Assembly: GCA_017439715.1 (NCBI GenBank)
Contig: JAFSIR010000025.1
Coordinates: 1 to 64,000 of the forward strand
Reading direction: 5' to 3'
Source: Clostridia bacterium
GTDB lineage: Bacteria; Bacillota; Clostridia; Christensenellales; QAND01
Length of the DNA: 64,000 nt
How positions within the stretch are numbered: the stretch's first letter is position 1; each line of letters starts with the position of its first letter. The notes beneath the pieces are model-generated. The model was given only the letters and a program-made list of their open reading frames with translations. It had not been told where the DNA came from and made no database searches. Positions 1 to 7,966 of the stretch are shown piece by piece. The position numbers were made by a program, and so were the translations under genes.

Positions 1-85
1 AGCCACGTTGGCTCTGTTGGCCTTTGGTGTCATCACCGGTGCCATTGGTATCCTGGGCGATGGCGGCCTGATCAAATTTGCGTAA
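1..85 (+). CDS. PTS mannose-family IID component, C-terminal end (partial)
   Basis: Only the last 27 codons and the TAA are in the window; the reading frame begins at base 2. The visible tail (FGVITGAIGILGDGG near the end) closely matches the last residues of the complete PTS protein at 500-2131, so this is the end of a second mannose-family EIID or IIC-IID permease in tandem with it. Whether this copy is also a fusion cannot be seen. An intrinsic terminator follows 25 bases after the stop. Confidence 0.8.
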   Translation, partial: ATLALLAFGVITGAIGILGDGGLIKFA

Positions 86-110
86 TAAGCAAATCTGACG
101 CCAATTACAA

Positions 111-141
111 GAGAGCCTGCTTCTTGCAGGCTCTCTTTTTT
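111..141 (+). terminator. Intrinsic terminator after first PTS gene
   Basis: A 10-bp perfect stem (GAGAGCCTGC with GCAGGCTCTC), a 5-base loop and a run of T. It separates the two PTS permease genes into different transcripts. Confidence 0.9.
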
Positions 142-499
142 GTATTTGCGGGAAACTGCACTATGAAAGAAAAAAGAGCGGGAAACGACATAATAGGGCA
201 GAGAAAAATAGGGCAGATAAAAACTGCACATGTGCAGATAGTAGTAATAAAGTGGGAAATAACAGGCGAAAAATAGGGGAAAACGGCGAAATCCTTTCGT
301 ATTCTGCAAGAAAATTGAAACGAAGTGGAACTGGCTATATACTTTTTATGACGTGTAAAAGGCATAAATTATTTAGATTTTTAAAGACGGGCGCAGTACA
401 ACCCGCAAATACACCGTGACTGCGGCGGATAGGAGGGATGCAAAGGATCAGCAGTGATGTAGTATACACCAATTTGTTATAATATCAGGAGTGCATATT
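142..499 (+). other. AT-rich intergenic region with a 14-bp palindrome
   Basis: About 350 bases without a credible gene. It holds a perfect 14-bp palindrome, CTGCACATGTGCAG (224-237), and just before it two copies of ATAGGGCAGA (194-203 and 208-217). A TATAAT hexamer at 478-483 lies too close to the start at 500 to be a sure promoter. The long leader may carry control of the downstream PTS gene, but no known operator was recognised. Confidence 0.4.
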
Positions 500-2131
500 A
501 TGAGTCTTAGCTTTTTCCAATGTTTGATGCTCGCCGTTACCTACTGGGTCGGCGGCCTGAACCTCGGTTACGCGCTTCGCTTGTCTGACATTTTCTTCTT
601 TGTCGGCATCGCGATCTTCATCCCGGATCCGGCTAAAGCGGCTGTTATCCTTGCCGGTATCACCCCGCTGTTCCTGGCCTTCACGGGCGCTGGCGGCACG
701 GTTGTTTGGGACCAGAACGCCGGCAAACTCGTGGGCGCTGTGGTTGCCATCGTCGGTGGCCTCGATGTGGAACAGGCTGTGGCGCTTGCCATGCCTATCT
801 CGATCCTGTTTGCGCAGCTGCACACCGTGCGCCGCATCTGGTTCGCTGTTCCCGCTCAGAGAGCTGACGCCGCTGCTGCTAAAGGCAATGACAAAGCGAT
901 CGTGTGGTATGGCGGCTGGTTCTGCCACCTGTCCAAAGTCGTTATCTACCTGATCCCGATGTTCCTGACGCTGTACTTCGGCGCTGAGAGAATCGGTAGC
1001 CTGATGTCTTCAATGCCTGCGTGGATCAACAACGCGCTGTCCTGCGCCGGCGGCCTGCTGCCTGCCCTGGGCTTCGCGATGACGGTTCGCGTTATCGGCC
1101 GCCCGAAATTCCTGGGCTTCTTCCTGGCCGGTTATTTCCTGGTTGAGTATACGGGCGTTGGCGGCGTGTTCCTCGCCTGCATCGGCCTGTTCGCTGCGTT
1201 CATTTACTACCTGATCGTTGACGCGACCACCGAAGGCGGCGCCAACATGTTCGCGACCTTCCGCATCAAAGCTGACCAGTCCAGTACGAAACATCTGCTG
1301 ACCATGAAAGACGTTAACAACATGTGGTGGCGTTGGCAGTGGTACTGCGAGCAGAGTAATTCCTTCTCCCGCCTGCAGTCTATCGCATACTGTATCTCTT
1401 ACATTCCGTGCCTGAAGAAACTCTATGGCCATGATCCCGAAGAGTACGCCGCTTCCTTGCAGCGTCACCTGATGTTCTTCAACACGCAGGGTATCTGGGG
1501 TTCTGTTGTTCACGGCATCGCTTTGGCGATGGAAGAGCAGCGTGCTCTCGGCGCGCCGATCGACATCTCTGCCATCACGGGCGTTAAAGCCGGTTTGATG
1601 GGCCCGTTCGCCGGTATCGGCGACACGATCGACTGGGCGACCCTCCGCCCGCTGCTGCAGGTTCTGTTCCTGCCCATGGCTCAGAACGGAAGCATGGCCG
1701 GCCTGTATGTGCCGTACATCGTTCTCTCCGCCATCTGCTACGCGGAAGGTTACTTCTTCAGCTCCATCGGCTATAAGATGGGCACCAGCGCTGCGCTCTC
1801 CATTCTGCAGGGCGGCGGCATCAACGTGTTCATCTCCGTGGCGAGCGTGCTGGGCTTGTTCATGATGGGCGGCCTGTCTGCTTCCATGGTTAAGCTGAGC
1901 ACCCCGATCGCCTGGATGAGCGATAGTGGCGAGTTCTACTCTGTGCAGAAGATGCTGGACGGCGTTCTGCCGGGCTTGCTGCCGTTGATCGGTGTGTTCT
2001 GGACCTACAACTTCATTATGAAGGGCAACTCCATGACCAAGGCGACGCTGGTTCTGTTGATCTTCGGCGTGGTTATGGGTGCGATCGGTATCCTCGGCGA
2101 CGGCGGCATCATCGCCTTCGCGAAAGCGTAA
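500..2131 (+). CDS. PTS mannose/fructose/sorbose-family IIC-IID fusion permease
   Basis: Sugar permease of the mannose-type phosphotransferase system; the membrane part that imports a sugar phosphorylated by separate EIIA/EIIB proteins. Residues about 1-255 are EIIC-like (hydrophobic, with GGTVVWDQNAGKLVGAVV). Residues about 270-543 are EIID-like (FFNTQGIWGSVVHGIALAM, then GLMGPFAGIGDTIDWATLRP). In most bacteria IIC and IID are separate proteins of about 260 and 280 residues; here they are one chain. ATG 500 is preferred over GTG 491 because AGGAG (487-491) sits 8 bases before it. Codon choice is strongly biased, as in highly expressed genes. No EIIA, EIIB or HPr gene is in the window, so the substrate is unknown. 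Confidence 0.9.
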   Translation: MSLSFFQCLMLAVTYWVGGLNLGYALRLSDIFFFVGIAIFIPDPAKAAVILAGITPLFLAFTGAGGTVVWDQNAGKLVGAVVAIVGGLDVEQAVALAMPISILFAQLHTVRRIWFAVPAQRADAAAAKGNDKAIVWYGGWFCHLSKVVIYLIPMFLTLYFGAERIGSLMSSMPAWINNALSCAGGLLPALGFAMTVRVIGRPKFLGFFLAGYFLVEYTGVGGVFLACIGLFAAFIYYLIVDATTEGGANMFATFRIKADQSSTKHLLTMKDVNNMWWRWQWYCEQSNSFSRLQSIAYCISYIPCLKKLYGHDPEEYAASLQRHLMFFNTQGIWGSVVHGIALAMEEQRALGAPIDISAITGVKAGLMGPFAGIGDTIDWATLRPLLQVLFLPMAQNGSMAGLYVPYIVLSAICYAEGYFFSSIGYKMGTSAALSILQGGGINVFISVASVLGLFMMGGLSASMVKLSTPIAWMSDSGEFYSVQKMLDGVLPGLLPLIGVFWTYNFIMKGNSMTKATLVLLIFGVVMGAIGILGDGGIIAFAKA

Positions 2132-2173
2132 GTTAATAATAGGATAATAGGCGGATAACACTGCCAAAAAAGA

Positions 2174-2202
2174 GAAAGGGCTCGTTATGAGCCCTTTCTT
2201 AT
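2174..2202 (+). terminator. Intrinsic terminator after PTS IIC-IID
   Basis: Stem GAAAGGGCTC / GAGCCCTTTC with loop GTTAT, followed by a short T-rich tail. Confidence 0.8.
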
Positions 2203-2255
2203 ATTCAAAACCTTTCGCATTGTGAACAAACAAACGAACATGTTTTAATAATCTC

Positions 2256-2264
2256 TGGTATACT
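2256..2264 (+). promoter_or_regulatory. Extended -10 promoter (TGGTATACT) for MATE gene
   Basis: TGG directly before TATACT, 36 bases ahead of the GTG start at 2301. No good -35 hexamer is visible, as often seen with extended -10 promoters. The same 9-mer recurs on the minus strand at 9216-9224 and 29303-29311. Confidence 0.5.
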
Positions 2265-2300
2265 ATATTTATCACAGTTTTTTGGGAAGAAGGTCCAAAA

Positions 2301-3650
2301 GTGCGGTTACTGAAAATGAGCCGAGAAGAATGGCGGGAGATCGGCGGGATGTTTGGCCCGCTGTTCATTGAACAGCTGTCCATTGCGCTGATCCCGACGC
2401 TTGTTTCCATGATGGTGAAGGGAACGGGTTTGGCGGCGGTTGCGGCGGTGAACCTGCTGAACACGCTGGTGCTGGTGATCCAGCAGGTATATACGGCGAT
2501 CGGCGTGGGTGTATCGGTAGTTGTTGCGCAGTATCGCGGACGAGGCGACGTGCATGCCACGGGCCGGGCTGCGGCGCAATGCACCACGCTGGCCATTGTG
2601 CTTTCGTGCGTGGTGGCAGCGGGCTGCTATATTGCGATGGAGCCCATCCTGAGTGCAGTGTTTGGCGCTTCGGAAGAAGCGGTGTATACCTACAGGCGGA
2701 TCTATCTGGCATACAATCTGTTATCGCTGCCGTTTATCGGGGCGTATACCGTGGCAGCGGCGGCCATCCGCGGCAGCGGCTATCCGCGGCTGTCGCTGGT
2801 GTCAACGCTGATTAACAACATTTCGTATGCCGTGATCGCGATTGTTGCGGTGAATGTGTTTAACGGCGGCCTTGTGGGCGTGTGTTATGCTCTGGTGATC
2901 AGCCGGTTCCTTGCAGGTGCATCGGGCATGTGGATCATGCGGCGCGGCACGCCGACGATGCAGATGAAGCGTGCTTTCCTGTTCAAGATGGACCGCGACG
3001 TGATGAAGCCGTTGATGCAGGTGTCTTTGCCGGTGTTTTTGGAAAACCTGCTGTTCCAGAGCGGTAAGCTGATCACCCAAACGTTCTCCATCGCGTATGG
3101 CACGGTGGGCACGGCGGTGAACGGCATTGCCACCAATATGTTTAATCTTGTGCTGGTGCCGGGCAGTATGGTGTCGAACGCGACAACGCCCATTGTGGGC
3201 CGCATGCTCGGCGCGGGCGATGTGGAAGGCGGCAAGCGCAAAGCCAATCAAATGCTGGTGATCTCGCTGATCATCGGCGCTTTGTTCGGTTTCTTGATGC
3301 TGCTGTTTATGGGGCCGCTGGCGCGGTTCTTCTCCGATGATCCTGTGGTGCAGGCGGAGATTAAGCGCACTGTTGCCGTGATCTTTGTGGGCATTCCGCT
3401 GTCATGGCCGTTCGGGTTCGTGATCGCGGCGGGGCTACGCGCCTCGGGCGACAGCCGATTTGCTTCCATCGTAGCGGTGATCTGCATGGCCGTGATGCGT
3501 GTGGGCCTTGGCTATTATCTGACCAAAGTGAAGATGATTGGCGTTGTTGGCATTTGGATTGGCTGCGTGATGGAATACTGGATGCGCGGTGTATTCCTGT
3601 TACCCAGACTGCTCAAAGGCAAATGGGCGGAGCTCAAGCTGCTCGACTGA
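2301..3650 (+). CDS. MATE family efflux transporter (first copy)
   Basis: Multidrug and toxic compound extrusion family antiporter of 449 residues in the cytoplasmic membrane, the usual MATE length with about 12 membrane segments in two similar halves. Typical features are an N-terminal GPLFIEQL segment and the conserved AAAAIRGSGYPR stretch after the fourth segment. It starts with GTG; GAAGAAGG lies 7 bases upstream, and the second MATE protein aligns from the same residue (KLLKMSKEE against RLLKMSREE). The paralogue at 4804-6156 is closely similar over its whole length, so this is a recent local duplication with an unrelated gene between. Substrate unknown. Confidence 0.93.
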   Translation: MRLLKMSREEWREIGGMFGPLFIEQLSIALIPTLVSMMVKGTGLAAVAAVNLLNTLVLVIQQVYTAIGVGVSVVVAQYRGRGDVHATGRAAAQCTTLAIVLSCVVAAGCYIAMEPILSAVFGASEEAVYTYRRIYLAYNLLSLPFIGAYTVAAAAIRGSGYPRLSLVSTLINNISYAVIAIVAVNVFNGGLVGVCYALVISRFLAGASGMWIMRRGTPTMQMKRAFLFKMDRDVMKPLMQVSLPVFLENLLFQSGKLITQTFSIAYGTVGTAVNGIATNMFNLVLVPGSMVSNATTPIVGRMLGAGDVEGGKRKANQMLVISLIIGALFGFLMLLFMGPLARFFSDDPVVQAEIKRTVAVIFVGIPLSWPFGFVIAAGLRASGDSRFASIVAVICMAVMRVGLGYYLTKVKMIGVVGIWIGCVMEYWMRGVFLLPRLLKGKWAELKLLD

Positions 3651-3657
3651 TAAAAAC

Positions 3658-3690
3658 AAAAAAGGGTTGTTCTCACGAACACCCCTTTGG
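3658..3690 (+). terminator. Bidirectional terminator between convergent genes
   Basis: Stem AAAGGG-TGTTC / GAACA-CCCCTTT between the stop of the MATE gene and the stop of the leftward TPR gene, with A and T runs on its flanks. Confidence 0.7.
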
Positions 3691-3692
3691 GA

Positions 3693-4682
3693 TTACTGTT
3701 TAAAGAAAACGGAAACGCTGCCCTGATCGTAGGTGGGCCGCTCGTCCATCTCGATCATGGTATCGGCAATGGTATACGTGGCGGTGAGCTCCACGGTGCT
3801 GCCGGGCTTGAGCGGCGAAACAAACGTGAGTGGGGCAGAATGGCTGCCGCCGTTGTAATCGCGCACATAGGCGGTTATAGCGCCTGTAACGGGATAAGGC
3901 CCGTTGTTGGTGATGCGCACAAGATAATCATAATACACGGTTAGGCTGCCGGAAGACATATCGCCCCGTTCGGCGTAGGAAACAAACTCAATAGAGAGGT
4001 TTGAAAACGCTTTTTTATTGGGATACAGCTTTTTGAATTCGGCCTGCGCGTTCGGAAAATCCTGGCAGGCGAGGGTGTACAGCGCGGCGATATCCTTAGT
4101 TTCCACGGCGGCGTGAAACGCACAGTCTTTATACGCAGCGGCGGCCCGGGTGTTATCGGGATACAGGCTTAACAGCGATAGGGCGGGCTGAAACGCCCCT
4201 TTTTGGTGTAGTGCAAGGCCGGCGGAAACGGCGCTGTGCTCCCAATCCTCGGGAGACAGGGGCTGCACGAGCAAAAGAAAGCGCACGGCACCGGCCGCGT
4301 TCTGCTGGGAAAGCAGGCGGGTCACGGCGGCTTCGCCCGTTTCTTTTAGGGCGTTGCGCACCCATTCATCCTCGGCCACATAGCGTGCATACATGGCGTG
4401 GGCGGATTCAAAATCGTTCTCCGCAAGGCACGCTTCAAAAGCACCGGCCACGGCTTTGGCGCGGTTTTCGCGGGCGTTTTTGCGGTCGATCACCGATTCA
4501 AACAGATCAGCGGCCTGTTCAAAGCGCCCCTGCTCCATCGCAGACACGGCCTTTTGATAGATGAGCATTGGGCGAAACACGGCCAGTGCCAGCGACAGCG
4601 CCAGCGCGGCCGGGATACAAAACAGCAATATCTTTTTCATCTTTGCCGCAGGCGGATTGCCCGCGGGGGAACGGCTTGCCAT
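3693..4682 (-). CDS. Membrane-anchored TPR-like protein, function unknown
   Basis: A 329-residue protein. Residues about 15-37 form one hydrophobic segment (KKILLFCIPAALALSLALA), so the rest is predicted outside the membrane or anchored to it. Residues about 40-220 read as short helix pairs of TPR type (for example YQKAVSAMEQGRFEQAADLF). The last about 100 residues are rich in beta-strand patterns (VYYDYLVRITNNGPYPVTG), like FxLYD-type domains of secreted proteins. ATG 4682 was chosen because GGAGG lies 6 bases upstream; longer upstream readings lack a ribosome site. It lies between two MATE paralogues but on the opposite strand. No specific function can be assigned. Confidence 0.75.
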   Translation of the reverse strand: MASRSPAGNPPAAKMKKILLFCIPAALALSLALAVFRPMLIYQKAVSAMEQGRFEQAADLFESVIDRKNARENRAKAVAGAFEACLAENDFESAHAMYARYVAEDEWVRNALKETGEAAVTRLLSQQNAAGAVRFLLLVQPLSPEDWEHSAVSAGLALHQKGAFQPALSLLSLYPDNTRAAAAYKDCAFHAAVETKDIAALYTLACQDFPNAQAEFKKLYPNKKAFSNLSIEFVSYAERGDMSSGSLTVYYDYLVRITNNGPYPVTGAITAYVRDYNGGSHSAPLTFVSPLKPGSTVELTATYTIADTMIEMDERPTYDQGSVSVFFKQ

Positions 4683-4711
4683 AGGGCACCTCCAAACTCG
4701 GGGTTGAAACC

Positions 4712-4740
4712 AGTATACCGCAAAGCGGGGCAAAAATGAA
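4712..4740 (-). promoter_or_regulatory. Probable promoter of TPR gene
   Basis: Minus-strand TATACT (4712-4717) with a weak TTCATT at 4735-4740, 17-bp spacing. The transcript would start about 20 bases before the ATG. Confidence 0.45.
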
Positions 4741-4745
4741 ATGGA

Positions 4746-4775
4746 TTGGCACAGGAAATAAACGGCACATATAAT
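4746..4775 (+). promoter_or_regulatory. Sigma-A promoter of second MATE gene
   Basis: TTGGCA (4746-4751), 18-bp spacer, TATAAT (4770-4775). It lies 29 bases before the ATG at 4804 and back to back with the promoter of the leftward TPR gene. Confidence 0.75.
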
Positions 4776-4803
4776 TACACACGGTTGTAAACGGAGGCAA
4801 GGC

Positions 4804-6156
4804 ATGAAACTATTGAAAATGAGCAAAGAGGAGCGCAAGGAAATCGGCGGCATGATGTGGCCGGTGTTCATCGAGCAATTCTGTATTGCGGTGATGGGCA
4901 CATTCATCTCCATGATCGTAAAAGGGTCGGGGCTGCAGGCGGTTGCGTCCATTAACTTGCTCAATTCTGTAACAATGCTGTTCCAACAGGCGTACACGGC
5001 CATCGGCATCGGTGTTACGGTTGTTGTGGCGCAGTTCCGCGGCAGGGGTGATACGAAGAGCACCGGACGGGCAGCCTCGCAGAGCACCATGCTGGCGGTA
5101 TATATGGCGTCTGTAGTGGCGGCGCTGTGCCTTGTGTTTATGACGCCCATCCTCAACGATGTGCTGCAGGATTCTGAGCCGCTGATCTACGAATACAGCC
5201 GCATTTATTTAACGTATAACGTGATTTCGCTGCCCTTTATCGGCATTTACACGGTGGCTGCTGCGGCCATCCGCGGCAGCGGATTCCCCCGCCTGTCACT
5301 GATTGCCACGCTGGTGCACAACGTTGCCTATGCAGTGATGGCGCTGTTGGCGGTTCAGGTGTTCAACGCCGGCATCCTGGGCGTGTCCATCGCGCTGCTG
5401 GCAAGCCGTGTGTTTGCTGCAGCGGCCGGCCTTGTGCTGCTCAAGCGCGGCAACAAGAACATGCAGGTGGAAACGCTGTTGGCCTTCAAGATCGAAAAAA
5501 GCATCCTTAAGCCGATGATGCTTGTGGGCCTGCCGATCTTTTTGGAAAACCTGCTGTTCCAGGTAGGCAAGGTGATCACGCAAACCTTCTCCGTTGCGTA
5601 TGGTACGGTGGGCATTGCGGTGAACGGCATTGCCAACAACATGTTCTCCATGATGATGGTGCCGGGAACAGCCGCGTCAAACGCAGCGCCGCCCATCGTT
5701 GGGCGATACTGCGGCATGGGCGACAAGGAAGGCGCCCGGCGCAAGGGCTATCAGTTTATTTTGCTGGCCGTGATCTTTATGGCGCTGGCCTCGCTGCTCA
5801 TGTTTGTGTTGCTTGACCCGGTGGCCAGGTTCTATTCAGACGATGCGTATGTGCAGACGCAGATCAAGCTGGTGGTTGGCCTGTGTGCGGCGGTGATCCC
5901 CATTTTATGGCCGTTGGGCTTTGTAGTGCCGGCCATTCTGCGCTCGAGCGGCGACAGCCGATACTCCTCGGTGATTGCGGTTTTGGCTATGATCTTCATG
6001 CGCGTGGGCCTGGGCTATTATTTAACGCAGGTGCTGCACACCGGCGTGATCGGCATCTGGATCGCCATGTATGCAGACTTTGTGTTCCGCGCCGTGTTCT
6101 TTATTCCGCGGTTGATCAAGGGCAAATGGCTGGAGAAAAAGCTGATCGATGACTAA
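4804..6156 (+). CDS. MATE family efflux transporter (second copy)
   Basis: A 450-residue MATE antiporter, paralogue of the protein at 2301-3650 with matching start, AAAAIRGSGFPR motif and C-terminal RLIKGKW ending. It is expected to export cationic or other drugs with Na+ or H+ in exchange. GGAGG lies 6 bases before the ATG and a clear TTGGCA/TATAAT promoter lies just upstream, so it has its own transcript. An intrinsic terminator follows. Divergence is spread along the protein and no key gap was noticed, so both copies are probably functional. Confidence 0.93.
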   Translation: MKLLKMSKEERKEIGGMMWPVFIEQFCIAVMGTFISMIVKGSGLQAVASINLLNSVTMLFQQAYTAIGIGVTVVVAQFRGRGDTKSTGRAASQSTMLAVYMASVVAALCLVFMTPILNDVLQDSEPLIYEYSRIYLTYNVISLPFIGIYTVAAAAIRGSGFPRLSLIATLVHNVAYAVMALLAVQVFNAGILGVSIALLASRVFAAAAGLVLLKRGNKNMQVETLLAFKIEKSILKPMMLVGLPIFLENLLFQVGKVITQTFSVAYGTVGIAVNGIANNMFSMMMVPGTAASNAAPPIVGRYCGMGDKEGARRKGYQFILLAVIFMALASLLMFVLLDPVARFYSDDAYVQTQIKLVVGLCAAVIPILWPLGFVVPAILRSSGDSRYSSVIAVLAMIFMRVGLGYYLTQVLHTGVIGIWIAMYADFVFRAVFFIPRLIKGKWLEKKLIDD

Positions 6157-6163
6157 CAGTCAA

Positions 6164-6197
6164 CAAAAAGGGCGAAGATGTTTCTTCGCCCTTTTTT
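6164..6197 (+). terminator. Intrinsic terminator after second MATE gene
   Basis: Stem AAAGGGCGAAG / CTTCGCCCTTT followed by a T run. Confidence 0.9.
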
Positions 6198-6326
6198 GAT
6201 GCGTTCGTTTACTGGGTTAAGGCCGATGATCGTGCAGGCTGCGTTATCAACGGCGACAGCCGGGGCAGACGGCGCCTTGTTTTTCAATGCGGTTTGGCCC
6301 CAAAATATAGGAATCTTGCGTTGTGG

Positions 6327-6366
6327 GATAAAAAGAGACCCGCGTAAACGCGGGCCCGTTTTTTTA
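6327..6366 (-). terminator. Terminator of the AI-2E / PK_C-like / C_GCAxxG_C_C operon
   Basis: Stem CCCGCG / CGCGGG (6339-6354) with TAAA loop. On the minus strand it is followed by a T-rich stretch; on the plus strand also by T. The 130 bases before it (6198-6326) show no gene or recognised site. Confidence 0.65.
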
Positions 6367-6774
6367 CAGCAGTTTTTCCGCCTGTTCTACGCACCATTCG
6401 ACATACGCGGTGCAGGGTTTGAGCCCGTCTTCCCGGGCGGGAGCGGTGTCCTTAAGATCGGCGCACATGCAGGAGCCAAACTCTTTTTCAAACGCAAGGC
6501 CCAGGTTGCGCATGGCAGCGCGGGCGGCGGATTTTTCTTCTTCCGGGCCGTTGGGTGCGGGATACAGCACTTCGCCCAACGCCATCACCGCGCCGCACAC
6601 AGCGCCGCAGGTGTGCCCAAGGCCGCCCACGCCGCCGCCGAACGCGGCAGACATGCGGGCCGCCGCTTCCTCGGAAACGTCGGGCATTTCGTTGCGCGTG
6701 GCGAGATAGGCTGCCTGTGCGCAGTTATAACCATTGTTGAACAGTTCAATGGCTTTTTCGGTTTTCTTGCTCAT
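6364..6774 (-). CDS. C_GCAxxG_C_C family redox protein
   Basis: A 136-residue cytoplasmic protein of the C_GCAxxG_C_C family, putative redox-active or metal-binding proteins of anaerobes. The pattern is visible: YNCAQA near residue 17, then a glycine-rich stretch and CGAVCGAVMALG, and later cysteines (GSCMCADL, KPCTAYVEWC). ATG 6774 is preferred to an upstream in-frame ATG because AAGGAG lies 10 bases before it. It is the last gene of the leftward run starting at 9154, 51 bases after the preceding gene. The substrate or partner is not known for the family. Confidence 0.85.
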   Translation of the reverse strand: MSKKTEKAIELFNNGYNCAQAAYLATRNEMPDVSEEAAARMSAAFGGGVGGLGHTCGAVCGAVMALGEVLYPAPNGPEEEKSAARAAMRNLGLAFEKEFGSCMCADLKDTAPAREDGLKPCTAYVEWCVEQAEKLL

Positions 6775-6825
6775 AAAAACAACACTCCTTATTGTATGCA
6801 TTCACAAAAATCGATGGTAAACGGA

Positions 6826-7389
6826 TCAATACAGGCCGGGCTTGCATAGGTATTCGTGGATTACGGTGTCCAGCACCTGCGCGGTGCCGCAGGGGGTGAG
6901 GATCAAGGCCGTATCCGCGCCGCCGCCGGACCCACCGACGGACACGATGGGTGTGCCCACCTTGAGGAGGCCGGCATCAAATGCCATGGCTCCACATTCC
7001 ACGGCCACCTTGGTGCCCGGGCCGAACATGCGCAGTGTGTGTGCGATGATCTCCACCGGGTAAGCGCCAGGGAACTGCTTGCCGATGCCGCGTTCTGCGC
7101 CCGAAAGGGCGTGGGCTGCGGTGACAAGCCTGGCGCCGCTGCTTTTAATGGCCTGCATGGTTTCTTTAGGCATGCGCTGCACGCCCTGCTCCGGCCAGCC
7201 AAACACGAGAGACACCACGATCACGGGGCCCTCAAACTGCTGGCGGCGCACTTCTTCAGTAACGGCCAGCCCTGTGCTGCCCTTAGAGGAGGCAACAACG
7301 AGGGCCAAATTCTTTTCTTTAGCGGCAGCAACGGCGATTTTGAGGGTTTCCGCCGTGCAGGCGCGGCCTTTTTCGGGGAAAACGATCAT
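6826..7389 (-). CDS. Pyruvate kinase C-terminal-domain-like protein (second of tandem pair)
   Basis: A 187-residue stand-alone protein resembling the alpha/beta C-terminal domain of pyruvate kinase (archaeal MTH1675/AF0103-like family), without any catalytic barrel. It begins MIVFPEKGRACTAETLKIA and ends in a glycine-rich VSVGGSGGGADTAL segment before the last strand. Its start overlaps the stop of the preceding paralogue by 4 bases (ATGA), which implies translational coupling. The two share the AAHALSGAER and AYPVEIIAHTLRMFG stretches. No biochemical role is established to my knowledge; a regulatory ligand-binding role is only a guess. Confidence 0.85.
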   Translation of the reverse strand: MIVFPEKGRACTAETLKIAVAAAKEKNLALVVASSKGSTGLAVTEEVRRQQFEGPVIVVSLVFGWPEQGVQRMPKETMQAIKSSGARLVTAAHALSGAERGIGKQFPGAYPVEIIAHTLRMFGPGTKVAVECGAMAFDAGLLKVGTPIVSVGGSGGGADTALILTPCGTAQVLDTVIHEYLCKPGLY

Positions 7390-7961
7390 GCTTTCACCGC
7401 CTTTTTTTCAAATGGGAGGCACAGCACTTCATGGATCTTCACATCAAGCACCTGCGCTGAACCGGCGGGCGTGATGACAAGGGCGGTGTCCACCCCTGTG
7501 CCGGTGCCGCCGAGGGACACAACAGGTGTGCCGGGCTCGAGCAGGCCGGCGTCGTACGCCATGATGGCGCATTCCACGGCCACCTTGGTGCCCTGGCCGA
7601 ACATGCGCAGCGTGTGCGCGATGATCTCCACAGGGTAGGCGCCGCCGAATTTTTTGCTGATGCTGCGCTCTGCGCCGCTGAGCGCATGCGCGGCGGACAC
7701 GATTTCCACCCCGGCATCGAGCAGCTGCTGCTCGGTTTCGGCCGGCATTTTGAACGCGCCCGGGATATGGAACCCGAACGTGCCGCGAACAGCGATGATG
7801 GAAAGGTCTGCCCCGGCATCTTTTACGGCTTTGACAAGGGTAAGGCCGGTTTCTCCCGTGTAGGTAGACACGATGAGAGGGGCGTTGAGCGCCTGGGCGC
7901 GGGAAACGGCCAAGGCAATGGTGTCAGCAGTGTTTTGTTTGCCGGCGGTGGAAAAAACCAT
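7386..7961 (-). CDS. Pyruvate kinase C-terminal-domain-like protein (first of tandem pair)
   Basis: A 191-residue paralogue of the next gene, with the same fold signature (MVFSTAGKQNTADTIALAV at the start; SLGGTGTGVDTALVITPAG near the end). ATG 7961 is chosen because AAGGAG sits 8 bases upstream; that ribosome site is inside the last codons of the transporter gene, so the three genes are tightly linked. The pair may act as a heteromer, since both copies are kept side by side with matched conserved cores, but this is inference. Confidence 0.85.
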   Translation of the reverse strand: MVFSTAGKQNTADTIALAVSRAQALNAPLIVSTYTGETGLTLVKAVKDAGADLSIIAVRGTFGFHIPGAFKMPAETEQQLLDAGVEIVSAAHALSGAERSISKKFGGAYPVEIIAHTLRMFGQGTKVAVECAIMAYDAGLLEPGTPVVSLGGTGTGVDTALVITPAGSAQVLDVKIHEVLCLPFEKKAVKA

Positions 7962-7966
7962 AAAAA

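Noticed and set aside
105-365. An 86-residue frame on the minus strand after the first PTS gene
   Set aside because: It crosses the terminator stem, has poor codon character and no ribosome site.
438-482. A 14-codon frame (MQRISS...) that could be a leader peptide for the PTS gene
   Set aside because: AGGAGG is only one base from its ATG, too close for normal initiation, and no attenuator hairpin follows.
1010-2596. A long minus-strand frame of 528 codons across the PTS gene
   Set aside because: It is the mirror of a strongly coding, GC-rich gene, with no start signal and low-complexity Arg/His/Ala content.
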